A stretch of DNA of 64,000 nt from Chloroherpetonaceae bacterium (GCA_028277445.1 JANQGG010000054.1:147428-211427); one strand, 5' to 3'; positions 44,913 to 54,919 are shown, counted from the stretch's first letter. Program-made: numbers and translations. Notes: a model not told the origin generated them from the sequence alone.

Positions 44913-46796
44913 ATGATGTTGGAGAAGGCATTGACTATGAATTTAGGTCATACGTACTTAGGTGATCAAACATGCAGTTTTAATATCTGGGCGCCACACC
45001 TGGAAACTTTAGAACTTTTAATTGTTACGCAAAATAACAGGCGAGTTTCGTTACTAAAACAGCCAAGTGGCTATTGGACAGGGCAAGTAGAAAACATCAA
45101 GCCGGGAGATAACTATTACTTTGTATTGAACGGCAATTTGGAACGCCCTGATCCAATCAGTAATCTTCAACCGGAAGGGGTTCATGGGCCATCGCAAGTG
45201 GTTGATCATACCTATTCCTGGAGTGATGGAACATGGCGGGGAAAAGCCCTTGAAGAGTATGTGATCTATGAATTGCATGTCGGTACTTTTACCCCGGAAG
45301 GAACATTCGAAGCCATTATTCCTCGGCTGGATGATCTTCGGGACTTGGGTGTAACAGCCATAGATATTATGCCGGTTGCGGAATTTCCCGGTACTAGAAA
45401 TTGGGGTTACGATGGCGTTAGTTTTTTTGCGCCGCATCATGCTTATGGCGGCGTTAATGGTCTGAAAGCGCTTGTGAATGCATGCCACGAAAAAAATATG
45501 GCGGTTATTCTGGATGTGGTCTACAACCATTTTGGCCCCGAAGGAAATTATTTGGGTGATTTTTGTCCGTATTACACCGAAAAATACCAAACCCCCTGGG
45601 GGCGCTCCAACAATTTTGACGATACTTACAACGAAGAGGTGCGCCATTTCTTTTATCAGAATTTGTTGTATTGGATGGAGCATTTTCATATCGATGCATT
45701 TCGGTTGGATGCCATTCATGCGATTGTTGATATGAGCGCACATCCTTTTTTAAAGGAGCTGGCCGAAGTGGTGGATACCTATTCCAAACAAAAACAACGT
45801 ACCTATTATGTGATTTCGGAAAGTGATTTAAGCGATTCCAGAATTCTGCGTCCGAAATCGGAATGTGGATTTGCCCACGATGCGCAATGGCTGGATGATA
45901 TTCATCATTGCGTTCATACATTGCTTACCGGCGAAAAAAGTGGCTACTATGCCGATTATGGTAAAATTGAGCATTTGGCAAAGGCCATTAAACAAAGTTA
46001 TGTCTATACCGGCGAGTATTCGGTGCACCGAAAACGCAGGCATGGCAATTCAGCGGCAGATTTACCCGGCAGGCAGTTTATTGTCAGCGCTCAAACCCAC
46101 GACCAGGTTGGTAACCGGATGCTTGGCGAGCGGCTCACAAGCCTGGTGGACTTTCATGCGTTAAAACTTGCAATTGCAACCGTTATGGTTTCACCTTACA
46201 TCCCCATGTTGTTTATGGGTGAAGAGTACGCCGAAGAAGCGCCGTTTTTATACTTTACCAGTCATGGCGATCCGAACTTAATCAAGGGTGTTAGAGACGG
46301 GCGAAAAGATGAGTTCAAATCGTTTAAATGGATGGGAGAACCGCCAGATCCACAGGATGAACAGACATTTTTGAAATCAAAAATAAATTGGGAAAAGCGT
46401 CTGCAAGGTAAGCACCATGTGATGTTGCGGTTCTACAAGAAACTTTTAGCATTGCGAAAAAACATTCCGGCGCTTTCCAATCTAAGTAAAGAGTATTTGC
46501 ACATCGATATGCGCGAAGAAGAGCGTTTGCTGTTTTTGACACGATGGCAGGAGCGCGATCGCGTGGTGGTTTTACTCAATTTCAACTCGCATGATATGAC
46601 GGCTTTGGTTCAAATCGGGGCAACCGTAGGAGAAAAACTTTTAGATTCATACGATACGGAGTGGTTTGCTCAAACACAGCAAACCGAGGTTTTGGAGCGC
46701 GATCTTACAAAATTGCCCGGTGAAATTCATCCGAATCAGGAAATAAATCTCAAGCCGTATCACGTTGCTATTTATCATTTAAAAAGCCATTTATGA
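44913..46796 (+). CDS. treZ: Malto-oligosyltrehalose trehalohydrolase
   Basis: GH13 enzyme (627 residues) that releases trehalose from malto-oligosyltrehalose. An N-terminal CBM48-like domain (1-105) is followed by the barrel with D266 (HIDAFRLDAIHA), E303 (YYVISESDLSD) and D397 (SAQTHDQVGNR). RNWGYDGVSFFAPHHAYGG is the usual TreZ substrate loop. A good ribosome site (AAGGAG) precedes the ATG pair. The stop overlaps the start of the GH57 gene by four bases. Confidence 0.95.
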   Translation: MMLEKALTMNLGHTYLGDQTCSFNIWAPHLETLELLIVTQNNRRVSLLKQPSGYWTGQVENIKPGDNYYFVLNGNLERPDPISNLQPEGVHGPSQVVDHTYSWSDGTWRGKALEEYVIYELHVGTFTPEGTFEAIIPRLDDLRDLGVTAIDIMPVAEFPGTRNWGYDGVSFFAPHHAYGGVNGLKALVNACHEKNMAVILDVVYNHFGPEGNYLGDFCPYYTEKYQTPWGRSNNFDDTYNEEVRHFFYQNLLYWMEHFHIDAFRLDAIHAIVDMSAHPFLKELAEVVDTYSKQKQRTYYVISESDLSDSRILRPKSECGFAHDAQWLDDIHHCVHTLLTGEKSGYYADYGKIEHLAKAIKQSYVYTGEYSVHRKRRHGNSAADLPGRQFIVSAQTHDQVGNRMLGERLTSLVDFHALKLAIATVMVSPYIPMLFMGEEYAEEAPFLYFTSHGDPNLIKGVRDGRKDEFKSFKWMGEPPDPQDEQTFLKSKINWEKRLQGKHHVMLRFYKKLLALRKNIPALSNLSKEYLHIDMREEERLLFLTRWQERDRVVVLLNFNSHDMTALVQIGATVGEKLLDSYDTEWFAQTQQTEVLERDLTKLPGEIHPNQEINLKPYHVAIYHLKSHL

Positions 46797-49213
46797 ACCG
46801 ATATATATGTATTCATGGACATTTTTATCAACCGCCAAGGGAAAACCCGTGGTTGGAAGAAATTGAATTACAGGATTCAGCTTACCCGTTTAGCAATTGG
46901 AACGAGCGTATAAATGCAGAATGTTATGCCCCGAATACCGCTTCGCGCATTTTTGATGAGGAGCGCATCATTCAGATTGTCAATAATTATTCAAAAATCA
47001 GCTTCAACTTTGGGCCGACACTGCTTTCATGGATGGAGAAAAAAGCGCCTAAAGTATATCATGCGATTTTGGAAGCCGACCGCGATAGTCGGCGAAATTT
47101 TTCCGGGCATGGTTCGGCCCTCGCTCAGGTCTACAATCACATTATCATGCCGCTTGCTAGTGAGCGTGATAAAGATACGCAAGTGATTTGGGGGATTAAA
47201 GACTTTGAACATCGGTTTAATCGCAAGCCTGAAGGCATGTGGCTGGCCGAAACTGCGGTTGATATTCCCACATTGGAAACATTGGCACGTCATGGCATTA
47301 AATTTACAATTCTCGCGCCCAGGCAAGCCAGGCGGGTTCGCAGGATCGGTGACGGGGATTGGCATGATGTTAGCGGAGAAAAATTGGATACGCGTCGGGC
47401 GTATTTGTGTCAATTGCCCTCAGGTGCAAGCATTACCCTGTTTTTTTATGACGGGATGATCTCACAGGATTTGGCATTCGGGGGATTGGTTTATAACGGT
47501 GAAAATATTGCAAGAAGATTGCTTGCCGTGTTTAATGACAATGAAAGCGAAGCGTTTTTGGCTAACATTGCAACGGATGGCGAAACGTATGGCCATCACC
47601 ATCGCCATGCCGATCGCTCGCTTTCTTACTGCTTGTATTATGTGGAGAAAAACAACCTGGCTAAACCAACCGTCTATGGGGAGTTTTTAGAGAGGCATCC
47701 CCCGACATATGAGGTGGAAATTATTGAAAATACCTCTTGGAGTTGCTTTCATGGTATTGAGCGATGGCAAAAGGATTGCGGGTGCAATTCGGGTCGGCAA
47801 GGATGGAAACAAGCCTGGCGCGAACCTTTACGCAACGCATTGGATTGGCTTCGGGATGAACTGGCCAAAATATTCGAAAAAGAATTAAAGGGATATACGG
47901 AGGATGCATGGGCGCTTAGAAATGCCTATATCGACATTATCTTAAATCGTAAAGAAGATCATCTCGAGCGATTTTTATCCGAAAACATCAAAAAGAAATT
48001 AACCCGCCAGGAAAAAACCAAAATTTTAAGGCTGCTGGAAATGCAACGCCATAGCCTTTTGATGTACACCAGTTGCGGATGGTTTTTTGATGAGATATCC
48101 GGTATTGAAACCGTTCAGATCATACAATATGCAGCGCGCGCCATTCAGATTGCTTACGAAGTATGCGGTAAGCAATTGGAAGAGATCTTTTTGGAATACC
48201 TTCAGGAAGCGCCGAGCAACATACCTGAAATTGAAAATGGGGCAAAGGTCTATGAGTATTTTGTCAGGCCGGCTGTTGTGGATTTGTTGCGCGTAGGTGC
48301 GCATTATGCCATCTCGTCTCTGTTTGAGGATTATCCCATGCAAACCGATATGTATTCTTATACGGCGGTGTCGGATATCCATATTCTTAAAGAAGCCGGT
48401 CTTAGAAAGCTTGCTTTTGGACGTGTTCGTTTGAAATCGAACATCACTTTGGATGAACGAGCCATAACGTATGCGGTTTTTCATTTAGGCGATCACAATC
48501 TCTATGCGGGTATTCGGGAGTTTATTGATGATGAAACTTTCGATAAGATGCAACAAACCATCACCGAGCCTTTTGAACGAAGCGATGTGCCACAAGTTAT
48601 TCAAAGCATCAGCGAGCAGTTCGATAACAACAATTACTCGTTGTGGCATTTGTTCCGGGATGAAAATCGAAAAGTGTTTAACCACATTTTGGAATCCACG
48701 CTCGAAGAAATGGAAGTGTATTTCAGGCAAATTTATGAAAATCAGTACCCCATTATGACGGCAATGGGCAATATGCGATCAGCCCTGCCCAAACCCTTGA
48801 AAACAGCCGCCGAGTTTACACTCAATAACGAAGTTCGCCGGATTATCGATAGCGATGAGGATATGGATTTGAATCGTTTGGAGCGGATTACCGATGAAGT
48901 AAAGCGACTTTCCATTGAGCTCGATAAACTTCAGCTTGGTTTAGTGGCTACGCAAAAAATCAGCGACTTGGTTAACCAGTTTAAAATTGATCCCGAAAAT
49001 ATTGAGCTTTTGGGCTCAGTTGAAGAAGCCGTCAGTGTATTGAGCCGAATGCCGTTGGAACTGGACTTTTGGAATTCGCAAAATGAGATGTTTTGGATTG
49101 CAAAAACCTACTACGATAATAAACATGTAGATGCAGACTCCGGAGATAGCGACGCCAAAGCATGGCTCGATTTATTTGACAAATTGGCCGATTCTCTGAA
49201 AGTTAAAGTTTGA
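46793..49213 (+). CDS. GH57 glycosidase with DUF3536
   Basis: Protein of 806 residues. The N-terminal half (about 1-400) is a GH57 barrel: HGHFYQPPRENPW in the first motif, GMWLAETAVDIPTLETL with probable nucleophile E153, FFYDGMIS with D220, and ATDGETYGHHH at 260-270. The C-terminal half (about 430-806) is DUF3536, helical in appearance. GH57 members include alpha-amylases, branching enzymes and 4-alpha-glucanotransferases; which activity this one has cannot be read. It overlaps treZ by four bases and precedes treY by 30, so it very likely acts on the same glucan, perhaps as a branching or debranching step missing from the locus. Confidence 0.9.
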   Translation: MNRYICIHGHFYQPPRENPWLEEIELQDSAYPFSNWNERINAECYAPNTASRIFDEERIIQIVNNYSKISFNFGPTLLSWMEKKAPKVYHAILEADRDSRRNFSGHGSALAQVYNHIIMPLASERDKDTQVIWGIKDFEHRFNRKPEGMWLAETAVDIPTLETLARHGIKFTILAPRQARRVRRIGDGDWHDVSGEKLDTRRAYLCQLPSGASITLFFYDGMISQDLAFGGLVYNGENIARRLLAVFNDNESEAFLANIATDGETYGHHHRHADRSLSYCLYYVEKNNLAKPTVYGEFLERHPPTYEVEIIENTSWSCFHGIERWQKDCGCNSGRQGWKQAWREPLRNALDWLRDELAKIFEKELKGYTEDAWALRNAYIDIILNRKEDHLERFLSENIKKKLTRQEKTKILRLLEMQRHSLLMYTSCGWFFDEISGIETVQIIQYAARAIQIAYEVCGKQLEEIFLEYLQEAPSNIPEIENGAKVYEYFVRPAVVDLLRVGAHYAISSLFEDYPMQTDMYSYTAVSDIHILKEAGLRKLAFGRVRLKSNITLDERAITYAVFHLGDHNLYAGIREFIDDETFDKMQQTITEPFERSDVPQVIQSISEQFDNNNYSLWHLFRDENRKVFNHILESTLEEMEVYFRQIYENQYPIMTAMGNMRSALPKPLKTAAEFTLNNEVRRIIDSDEDMDLNRLERITDEVKRLSIELDKLQLGLVATQKISDLVNQFKIDPENIELLGSVEEAVSVLSRMPLELDFWNSQNEMFWIAKTYYDNKHVDADSGDSDAKAWLDLFDKLADSLKVKV

Positions 49214-49243
49214 TAAATTTATAATATGATTAATCCTTAGTTT

Positions 49244-52060
49244 ATGCATGTTCCTTTAGCAACCTATAGATTACAATTCTCACCGGAGTTTACCTTTAAA
49301 CAAGCCAGCCAGATTGTTCAGTACCTTAGTCAACTTGGTATTTCGGATATCTATGCCTCGCCGGTTTTAAAGCCTAAAACCGGAAGCGCTCACGGTTATG
49401 ATGTGGTTGATCCAACCCGGATCAACCCTGATTTGGGTACGATGGAAGAGTTCTCCGAACTCATAGCCGATGTTCATTCCCATAAAATGTCCTGGATTCA
49501 GGATATTGTGCCCAATCACATGGCGTATGATAGCGAGAACTTCATGTTGATGGATATCCTGGAAAATGGCCAGCGTTCAAAGTACATTCATGTGTTTGAT
49601 ATTGAATGGGAGCATCGCCACGAAAGTGTTCGTGGACAAATTCTGGCGCCGTTTCTGGGTAAGTTTTATGAAGATGCGTTGGAAGATGGCGAGATCCGGT
49701 TGAAATTCGATAAGCAAGGTTTCAGCATTAATTATTATGAGCATCGCCTGCCGCTAAAAATTGAGACGTATGAACAGATCATCACCTATCGCTTAAACGC
49801 GCTTAAAACCAAATTGGGCAAAGATCATCCCGATATCATCAAGTTTTTAGGGTTGGTGTTTATACTCAAAGGCCTTTCTTCGGATGATGAGCAAAGCAGT
49901 TGGTACGATCAGGTCTTTTTTTTCAAATCAATTCTTTGGGAGCTTTATGAACAAAGCCCTGAGATCAAAGCGTTCCTGGATGAGAACATTCGCTTGTTTA
50001 ACGGCGCCAAAGGCATGCCCGAAAGTTTTAACCTCCTCGATAACCTGTTGCATGAACAGCATTATCGGCTATCGTTTTGGAAAGTAGCCACCGAAGAGAT
50101 CAACTACCGGCGCTTTTTCAACATTAACGGATTGATTTCCCTGAAAATGGAAAACAACAATGTGTTTGAAATCAAGCATGGCTTAATGCTTGATCTGTAT
50201 AAAAAGAAATACGTTCAGGGATTTAGAATTGACCATGTTGACGGCCTCTACGATCCGACCGGTTATTTGCAGTATTTGCGAGAAAAAGCGCCGGATGCTT
50301 ATGTGGCGGTGGAAAAAATTTTAGAGCCTGAAGAAGATCTGCCTGCCTTTTGGCCGGTACAGGGAACAACCGGTTATGATTACCTCAATTATGCCAATGG
50401 CGTGTTTTGCCAAACCAAGCATGAAAAAGAATTCGACAGGATATACGCCAAATTTATCGGCTCGCGTTACGATGTCGTTGAGATGACATACGAAAAAAAG
50501 CGTTTGATTATCGGCAAGCATATGGCCGGCGATGTAGAGCGACTGGCGCATCAAATTGAAGCCATTTCCAGCCGCAATCGTTACGGAAGCGATATTACTT
50601 TGTATGGGTTGAAACGGGCATTGGTGGAATTACTGGCTTACTTTCCGGTGTATCGAACCTATATCAGCAACGATTTTATCAGTAAAACCGATCGCGATTG
50701 CATGCGCGATGTTATTAAGTTTGCGCGGGAAGAAAATCCGGGTTTGTTGCATGAATTTAACTTCATTGAACGGTTTCTTTTGCCAAAGTTTGCCGAATAT
50801 TTTTCGGAAGAGCAGCGCAAAGATGCTATGGATTTTGTCATGCGCTTTCAACAATTAACCGGGCCGCTAATGGCAAAGGGCCTGGAAGATACGGTGTTTT
50901 ATATTTATAACCGGTTGATTTCAATTAATGAAGTTGGCGGTAATCCGGCGCGGTTTGGGTATAAGTTGGAAGAATTTCATGACTTTTGCCAGTACCAGGC
51001 CGATTTATGGCCTCATACACTCAATGCTTCAGCCACTCATGATACAAAACGCGGCGAAGATAACAGAGCGCGAATTAACGTGCTCAGTGAGATGCCAAAA
51101 GAATGGGATCAAAAACTGAAAAAGTGGAGCAAAATTAACTCGGGTGTAAAAAAGAAGCGGGGGCGATTTAAATTTCCGGATAAAAACGACGAGTATTTTT
51201 TATACCAAACCTTAATTGGCGCATTTCCATCCCACACAGACTACAATGAAAAAACTGCCGTCGATTTTATTGCACGCATAACCGAGTATGTCATAAAAGC
51301 GGTTCGGGAAGCAAAAGTTCATACGGCATGGCTTAAACCGGATTTTGAGTACGAAGATTTTTTTATTGCTTTTGTTGAATCCATTCTCACGCCTCATGCC
51401 TCTAATGAATTTTTAGAGGATTTTATCCCGTTTCAGAAAAAAATTTCGTATTACGGCATTTTTAATTCGCTTTCACAAACCCTCATTAAATTAACCGCTC
51501 CTGGAATTCCCGATCTTTATCAGGGAACAGAATTTTGGGATTTAAGCCTGGTGGATCCCGACAATCGTCGACCGGTGGATTTTGCCATGCGGATTAAAGC
51601 GCTCAAGTCGTTAAAGGATGCCGAAAAAAAGGATCATGCGGCTCTTTTAAAAACATTGCTTGAGGACATTTTTGATCCGCAAATCAAACTGTATGTGATT
51701 TACAAAACCTTAGCAACACGATTGGCTTACCAGGATGTGTTTAACCATGCCAGTTATATCCCGTTGGAAACGACCGGTGAATTTAAGGATCATGTTGTTG
51801 CTTTTGCAAGAAAACACAATCATTCACAAATAACGCTAACCATTGTTCCTCGTTTTCTCACTCATATTATTCCTGAAAACAAGCTGCCTTTGGGAATGGA
51901 TGTTTGGAAAGACACCGCAATTGAACTTCATTCTGATTTCGATGGTGAATGGAAGCATACCTTTACAGGTGAGTCGATAAAAATCTCAAATAACCTTTTG
52001 GTCGGTAATGTGTTCAAAGATTTTCCTTTAGCGCTTTTAACGGCAAAACAGCCGCAATAA
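49244..52060 (+). CDS. treY: Malto-oligosyltrehalose synthase
   Basis: GH13 enzyme (938 residues) that turns the reducing-end glucose of a maltodextrin into a trehalose unit, the step before TreZ. The N terminus VPLATYRLQFSPEFTF, the nucleophile region FRIDHVDGLYDPTGYL (D330), YVAVEKILEP (E357) and ATHDTKRGEDNRAR are TreY hallmarks. The length is normal for treY with its long insertions. It is the last gene of the glucan/trehalose locus. Confidence 0.96.
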   Translation: MHVPLATYRLQFSPEFTFKQASQIVQYLSQLGISDIYASPVLKPKTGSAHGYDVVDPTRINPDLGTMEEFSELIADVHSHKMSWIQDIVPNHMAYDSENFMLMDILENGQRSKYIHVFDIEWEHRHESVRGQILAPFLGKFYEDALEDGEIRLKFDKQGFSINYYEHRLPLKIETYEQIITYRLNALKTKLGKDHPDIIKFLGLVFILKGLSSDDEQSSWYDQVFFFKSILWELYEQSPEIKAFLDENIRLFNGAKGMPESFNLLDNLLHEQHYRLSFWKVATEEINYRRFFNINGLISLKMENNNVFEIKHGLMLDLYKKKYVQGFRIDHVDGLYDPTGYLQYLREKAPDAYVAVEKILEPEEDLPAFWPVQGTTGYDYLNYANGVFCQTKHEKEFDRIYAKFIGSRYDVVEMTYEKKRLIIGKHMAGDVERLAHQIEAISSRNRYGSDITLYGLKRALVELLAYFPVYRTYISNDFISKTDRDCMRDVIKFAREENPGLLHEFNFIERFLLPKFAEYFSEEQRKDAMDFVMRFQQLTGPLMAKGLEDTVFYIYNRLISINEVGGNPARFGYKLEEFHDFCQYQADLWPHTLNASATHDTKRGEDNRARINVLSEMPKEWDQKLKKWSKINSGVKKKRGRFKFPDKNDEYFLYQTLIGAFPSHTDYNEKTAVDFIARITEYVIKAVREAKVHTAWLKPDFEYEDFFIAFVESILTPHASNEFLEDFIPFQKKISYYGIFNSLSQTLIKLTAPGIPDLYQGTEFWDLSLVDPDNRRPVDFAMRIKALKSLKDAEKKDHAALLKTLLEDIFDPQIKLYVIYKTLATRLAYQDVFNHASYIPLETTGEFKDHVVAFARKHNHSQITLTIVPRFLTHIIPENKLPLGMDVWKDTAIELHSDFDGEWKHTFTGESIKISNNLLVGNVFKDFPLALLTAKQPQ

Positions 52061-52111
52061 TTTTTATCATTATTCCATAAAAGCCTTCATAATATGCTCT
52101 TTTTTAATATT

Positions 52112-52139
52112 TTACACCTTCTTTTAAAGGGGTAATATT
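52112..52139 (+). promoter_or_regulatory. Candidate sigma70-type promoter for hemE
   Basis: TTTACA (52112-52117) and TAATAT (52134-52139) are 16 bases apart, in the 106-base gap before hemE. The -10 ends 27 bases before the hemE ATG, giving a short leader. Confidence 0.45.
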
Positions 52140-52166
52140 TCTAGTCTATAAAAATTGAGGTGCTCA

Positions 52167-53222
52167 ATGCTCAAAAATGATTTATTGATTCGGGCTTTAA
52201 AACGACAAGCTTGCCCGAGAACGCCGATTTGGGTAATGCGACAAGCTGGTCGTTACTTGCCTGAATACATGGAAGTCAGAAGTAAAGCTGATTTTGTTAC
52301 ACTTTGCAAAACTCCTGAACTGGCTGCGGAAGTTACGATTCAACCGGTTGATATCATTGGAGTTGATGCGGCTATTATTTTCTCCGATATTCTTGTAATT
52401 CCCGAAGCCATGGGAATGAGATTGGAAATTATTGAATCAAAAGGTCCGCGTTTGTATGAACCTATTCGAAGCGGCGCTGATATCGATAATCTGAAAGTTC
52501 CGGATGTTTCCGAGGCTCTACGATATGTTGAAGATGCCATTCGATTAACCAAAAAACAATTGGATGATCGTGTGCCTTTGATTGGTTTTGCCGGCGCAGC
52601 CTGGACTTTATTTACGTATGCGGTTGAAGGCGGTGGATCCAAGAATTACAAATACGCCAAAGAAATGATTTATAATCATCCTAAAGAAGCTCACAAGCTC
52701 TTGGGTATGATTACACAAGTCATTACTGACTTTTTGCTGATGCAAATTGAGTGTGGTGCAAATGCCGTCCAGATTTTTGATTCCTGGGCAAGCGCTTTAA
52801 GCGAAGATGATTACAAAGAGTTTTCATTGCCTTATATTAAACAATCGGTTGAAGCCGTTAAAGCAAAGCATCCCGAAATCCCTGTCATTGTTTTTGCAAA
52901 AGATGCCAACACCATTTTACCTGAACTTGCCGATACAGGCTGTGATGCATTAGGGTTAAGTTGGAACATCGATATTGCAAGAGCGCGAGGCATTCTTAAG
53001 GATAAAGTGGCTTTGCAGGGCAATCTTGATCCAACCATGCTTTATGCAAGCCCTGATCGAATTAGAGAAGAAGCCTCAAAAATTCTTCAGAAGTTTGGCC
53101 AGCATACCGATAGCTCAGGTCATGTCTTTAACTTAGGTCATGGAATATTGCCTGATGTTAAACCGGCGCATTTGAAGGTACTGGTCGATTACATTAAAGA
53201 AGAAAGTTCAAAATATCATTAA
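52167..53222 (+). CDS. hemE: Uroporphyrinogen decarboxylase
   Basis: Removes four carboxyl groups from uroporphyrinogen III to give coproporphyrinogen III, common to haem and chlorophyll routes. PIWVMRQAGRYLPEYMEVR near residue 21 is the family signature; FSDILVIPEAMG and GNLDPTMLYA are also typical. Length is 351 residues. The frame reaches 52155 with a TTG, but GAGG at 52157-52160 sits well for the ATG at 52167. It is not grouped with other haem genes here. Confidence 0.96.
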   Translation: MLKNDLLIRALKRQACPRTPIWVMRQAGRYLPEYMEVRSKADFVTLCKTPELAAEVTIQPVDIIGVDAAIIFSDILVIPEAMGMRLEIIESKGPRLYEPIRSGADIDNLKVPDVSEALRYVEDAIRLTKKQLDDRVPLIGFAGAAWTLFTYAVEGGGSKNYKYAKEMIYNHPKEAHKLLGMITQVITDFLLMQIECGANAVQIFDSWASALSEDDYKEFSLPYIKQSVEAVKAKHPEIPVIVFAKDANTILPELADTGCDALGLSWNIDIARARGILKDKVALQGNLDPTMLYASPDRIREEASKILQKFGQHTDSSGHVFNLGHGILPDVKPAHLKVLVDYIKEESSKYH

Positions 53223-53280
53223 TCACAGATGATGTAGCTTGTATTACTGAATTCTCATAATTCGGTATTTATTATTTATC

Positions 53281-53304
53281 GTTGAGGCGCATGGACGCCT
53301 CAAC
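53281..53304. terminator. Stem-loop after hemE
   Basis: Perfect 9-bp stem GTTGAGGCG (53281-53289) / CGCCTCAAC (53296-53304) with a 6-base loop, 59 bases after the hemE stop. It is not followed by a T run (ATGTTTAAACC), so it may be a 3'-end stabiliser or a rho-assisted terminator. Confidence 0.5.
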
Positions 53305-53394
53305 ATGTTTAAACCAGATTAAAAAACTGCTATTCTATAAGAAAGCATTAGCTTAACACCTTACAATAAGTTCTTCCGTTCTTCAAATTTAGTT

Positions 53395-53949
53395 ATGAAA
53401 ATTATTGATACGCCACTACAGGGCTTGAAAGTTATTGAGCCCAAAGTTTTTCAGGATTCCAGAGGCTTCTTTTTTGAAAGTTTTGAAATGGGTAAATTTT
53501 CCGATGCCGGATTGCCAACCTTGTATTGGCAGGATAATGTGAGTCGGTCTGTAAAAGGCGTGTTAAGAGGGTTGCATTATCAACTTAATCCATTTTCACA
53601 AGGTAAAATTGTTCGGGTATCGGTAGGCGAAGTTTTTGACGTGGCGGTTGATTTACGAAAAGGTTCGCCAACATTTGGTAGGTGGTATGGTGAAAACATT
53701 TCGGCAGAAAACAAACGAATTATTTGGATACCGCCGGGCTTTGCTCATGGCTTTTTAGTCCTTTCCGATGATGCTGAATTTAGCTACAAAGTTACAGCAA
53801 AATATGCACCCCATTTGGAACGAACCATTCTATGGAATGATCCTGAAATTGGAATACAGTGGCCAAAGCTCGATATTGATTTGATTTTGTCTGAAAAGGA
53901 CAAAAAAGGCGCTTTATTGAAAGATGCCGAATACAACTTTATGTTTTAA
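53395..53949 (+). CDS. rfbC: dTDP-4-dehydrorhamnose 3,5-epimerase
   Basis: Cupin epimerase of the dTDP-rhamnose pathway, 184 residues. Catalytic H61 (LRGLHYQLNPFSQGK) and Y131 (AEFSYKVTAKYAP) are visible, with SVGEVFDVAVDLRKGSPTFG between. The other rfb genes (A, B, D) are absent from the window, so this one is detached from its usual cluster. It suggests a rhamnose-containing surface polysaccharide. Confidence 0.95.
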   Translation: MKIIDTPLQGLKVIEPKVFQDSRGFFFESFEMGKFSDAGLPTLYWQDNVSRSVKGVLRGLHYQLNPFSQGKIVRVSVGEVFDVAVDLRKGSPTFGRWYGENISAENKRIIWIPPGFAHGFLVLSDDAEFSYKVTAKYAPHLERTILWNDPEIGIQWPKLDIDLILSEKDKKGALLKDAEYNFMF

Positions 53950-54078
53950 TGGCACAACTTGTGTTTTAAAATGTGCTTGTATATCATCAATAAATAAACG
54001 GCAACTCTGCTTTTATTTTTCTTCGGTTTCCCTGACATTAATAACCAAATCTTTCATCGTTTTTTTAAATCCGTTATC

Positions 54079-54912
54079 ATGGCAAAAACTGAGAAGAATG
54101 TTCAACCGTGGCGTGTAATGCTCAGCCAAATCATTTTCGGATCTACAACCCCGGCTGGAAAAGCATTTGACGTGTTACTGATTGTTAGCATTATTGTGAG
54201 CGTAATTGTTGAAATGCTGGATAGTGTGAAAAGCATTTCAGCGGTTTATGGCGATATGCTTCGAGCTTTCGAATGGGGATTCACCATAATTTTCACCATC
54301 GAATATATTTTAAGAATCATTTCGGTTAGGTATCCTTGGTTGTATATCAAAAGTTTTTTTGGAATCGTAGATGTGATCTCAGTTTTACCGACCTACTTAG
54401 CATTAATCTTACCGGGAACACAGTACTTTTTGGTTTTGCGTCTCTTGAGAGTTCTGAGAATATTTCGTGTATTAAAACTGGTTAAATACCTTGGCGAAGC
54501 AAACTTTTTAATAACGGCCCTAATTGCCAGCCGGCGAAAAATTACTGTTTTTCTCTACGCTGTTATGACCATTGTGATCATCATTGGTTCATTTATGTAT
54601 GTGATTGAAGGTGAAGAACATGGGTTTAGCAGCATTCCGCATAGTATATATTGGGCTATCGTAACCCTCACAACGGTCGGATACGGCGATATATCGCCCC
54701 AAACACCTTTAGGCCGGGCAGTAGCATCGGTAGTAATGATTTTGGGTTATGCAATTATTGCCGTACCGACAGGTATTGTAACCGTTGAGCTTTCAAAAGC
54801 AAAGGAAGACTCACAATCCAAACGAGTTTGCCCTCAATGCAAATCCAATGATCACATTGAGCGTGCACTTTATTGCAAATATTGTGGGACGAAATTACCG
54901 GTAATGGTTTGA
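54079..54912 (+). CDS. Voltage-gated potassium channel with C-terminal zinc ribbon
   Basis: Six-transmembrane channel of 277 residues. The voltage sensor S4 holds evenly spaced arginines (VLRLLRVLRIFRVLKLVK, about 119-136). The pore contains the potassium filter TTVGYGD (198-204). After S6 (about 212-235) comes a short linker and a zinc ribbon with C251-x2-C254 and C266-x2-C269 (CPQCKSND ... CKYCGTK). The usual cyclic-nucleotide or RCK domain is missing. The ribbon may sense metal or redox state or bind a partner; this is inference. The gene ends seven bases from the convergent universal stress protein gene. Confidence 0.92.
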   Translation: MAKTEKNVQPWRVMLSQIIFGSTTPAGKAFDVLLIVSIIVSVIVEMLDSVKSISAVYGDMLRAFEWGFTIIFTIEYILRIISVRYPWLYIKSFFGIVDVISVLPTYLALILPGTQYFLVLRLLRVLRIFRVLKLVKYLGEANFLITALIASRRKITVFLYAVMTIVIIIGSFMYVIEGEEHGFSSIPHSIYWAIVTLTTVGYGDISPQTPLGRAVASVVMILGYAIIAVPTGIVTVELSKAKEDSQSKRVCPQCKSNDHIERALYCKYCGTKLPVMV

Positions 54913-54919
54913 ACTTTAG

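Noticed and set aside
45054..45743. 229-codon open frame on the minus strand inside treZ
   Set aside because: It lies wholly opposite a gene with all catalytic motifs, its translation is rich in residues typical of antisense frames, and no start signal is seen.
45505..45921. 138-codon open frame opposite treZ
   Set aside because: Antisense to a clear coding gene and overlapping another spurious frame.
48026..48484. 152-codon open frame opposite the GH57 gene
   Set aside because: Antisense shadow; no recognisable domain or ribosome site.
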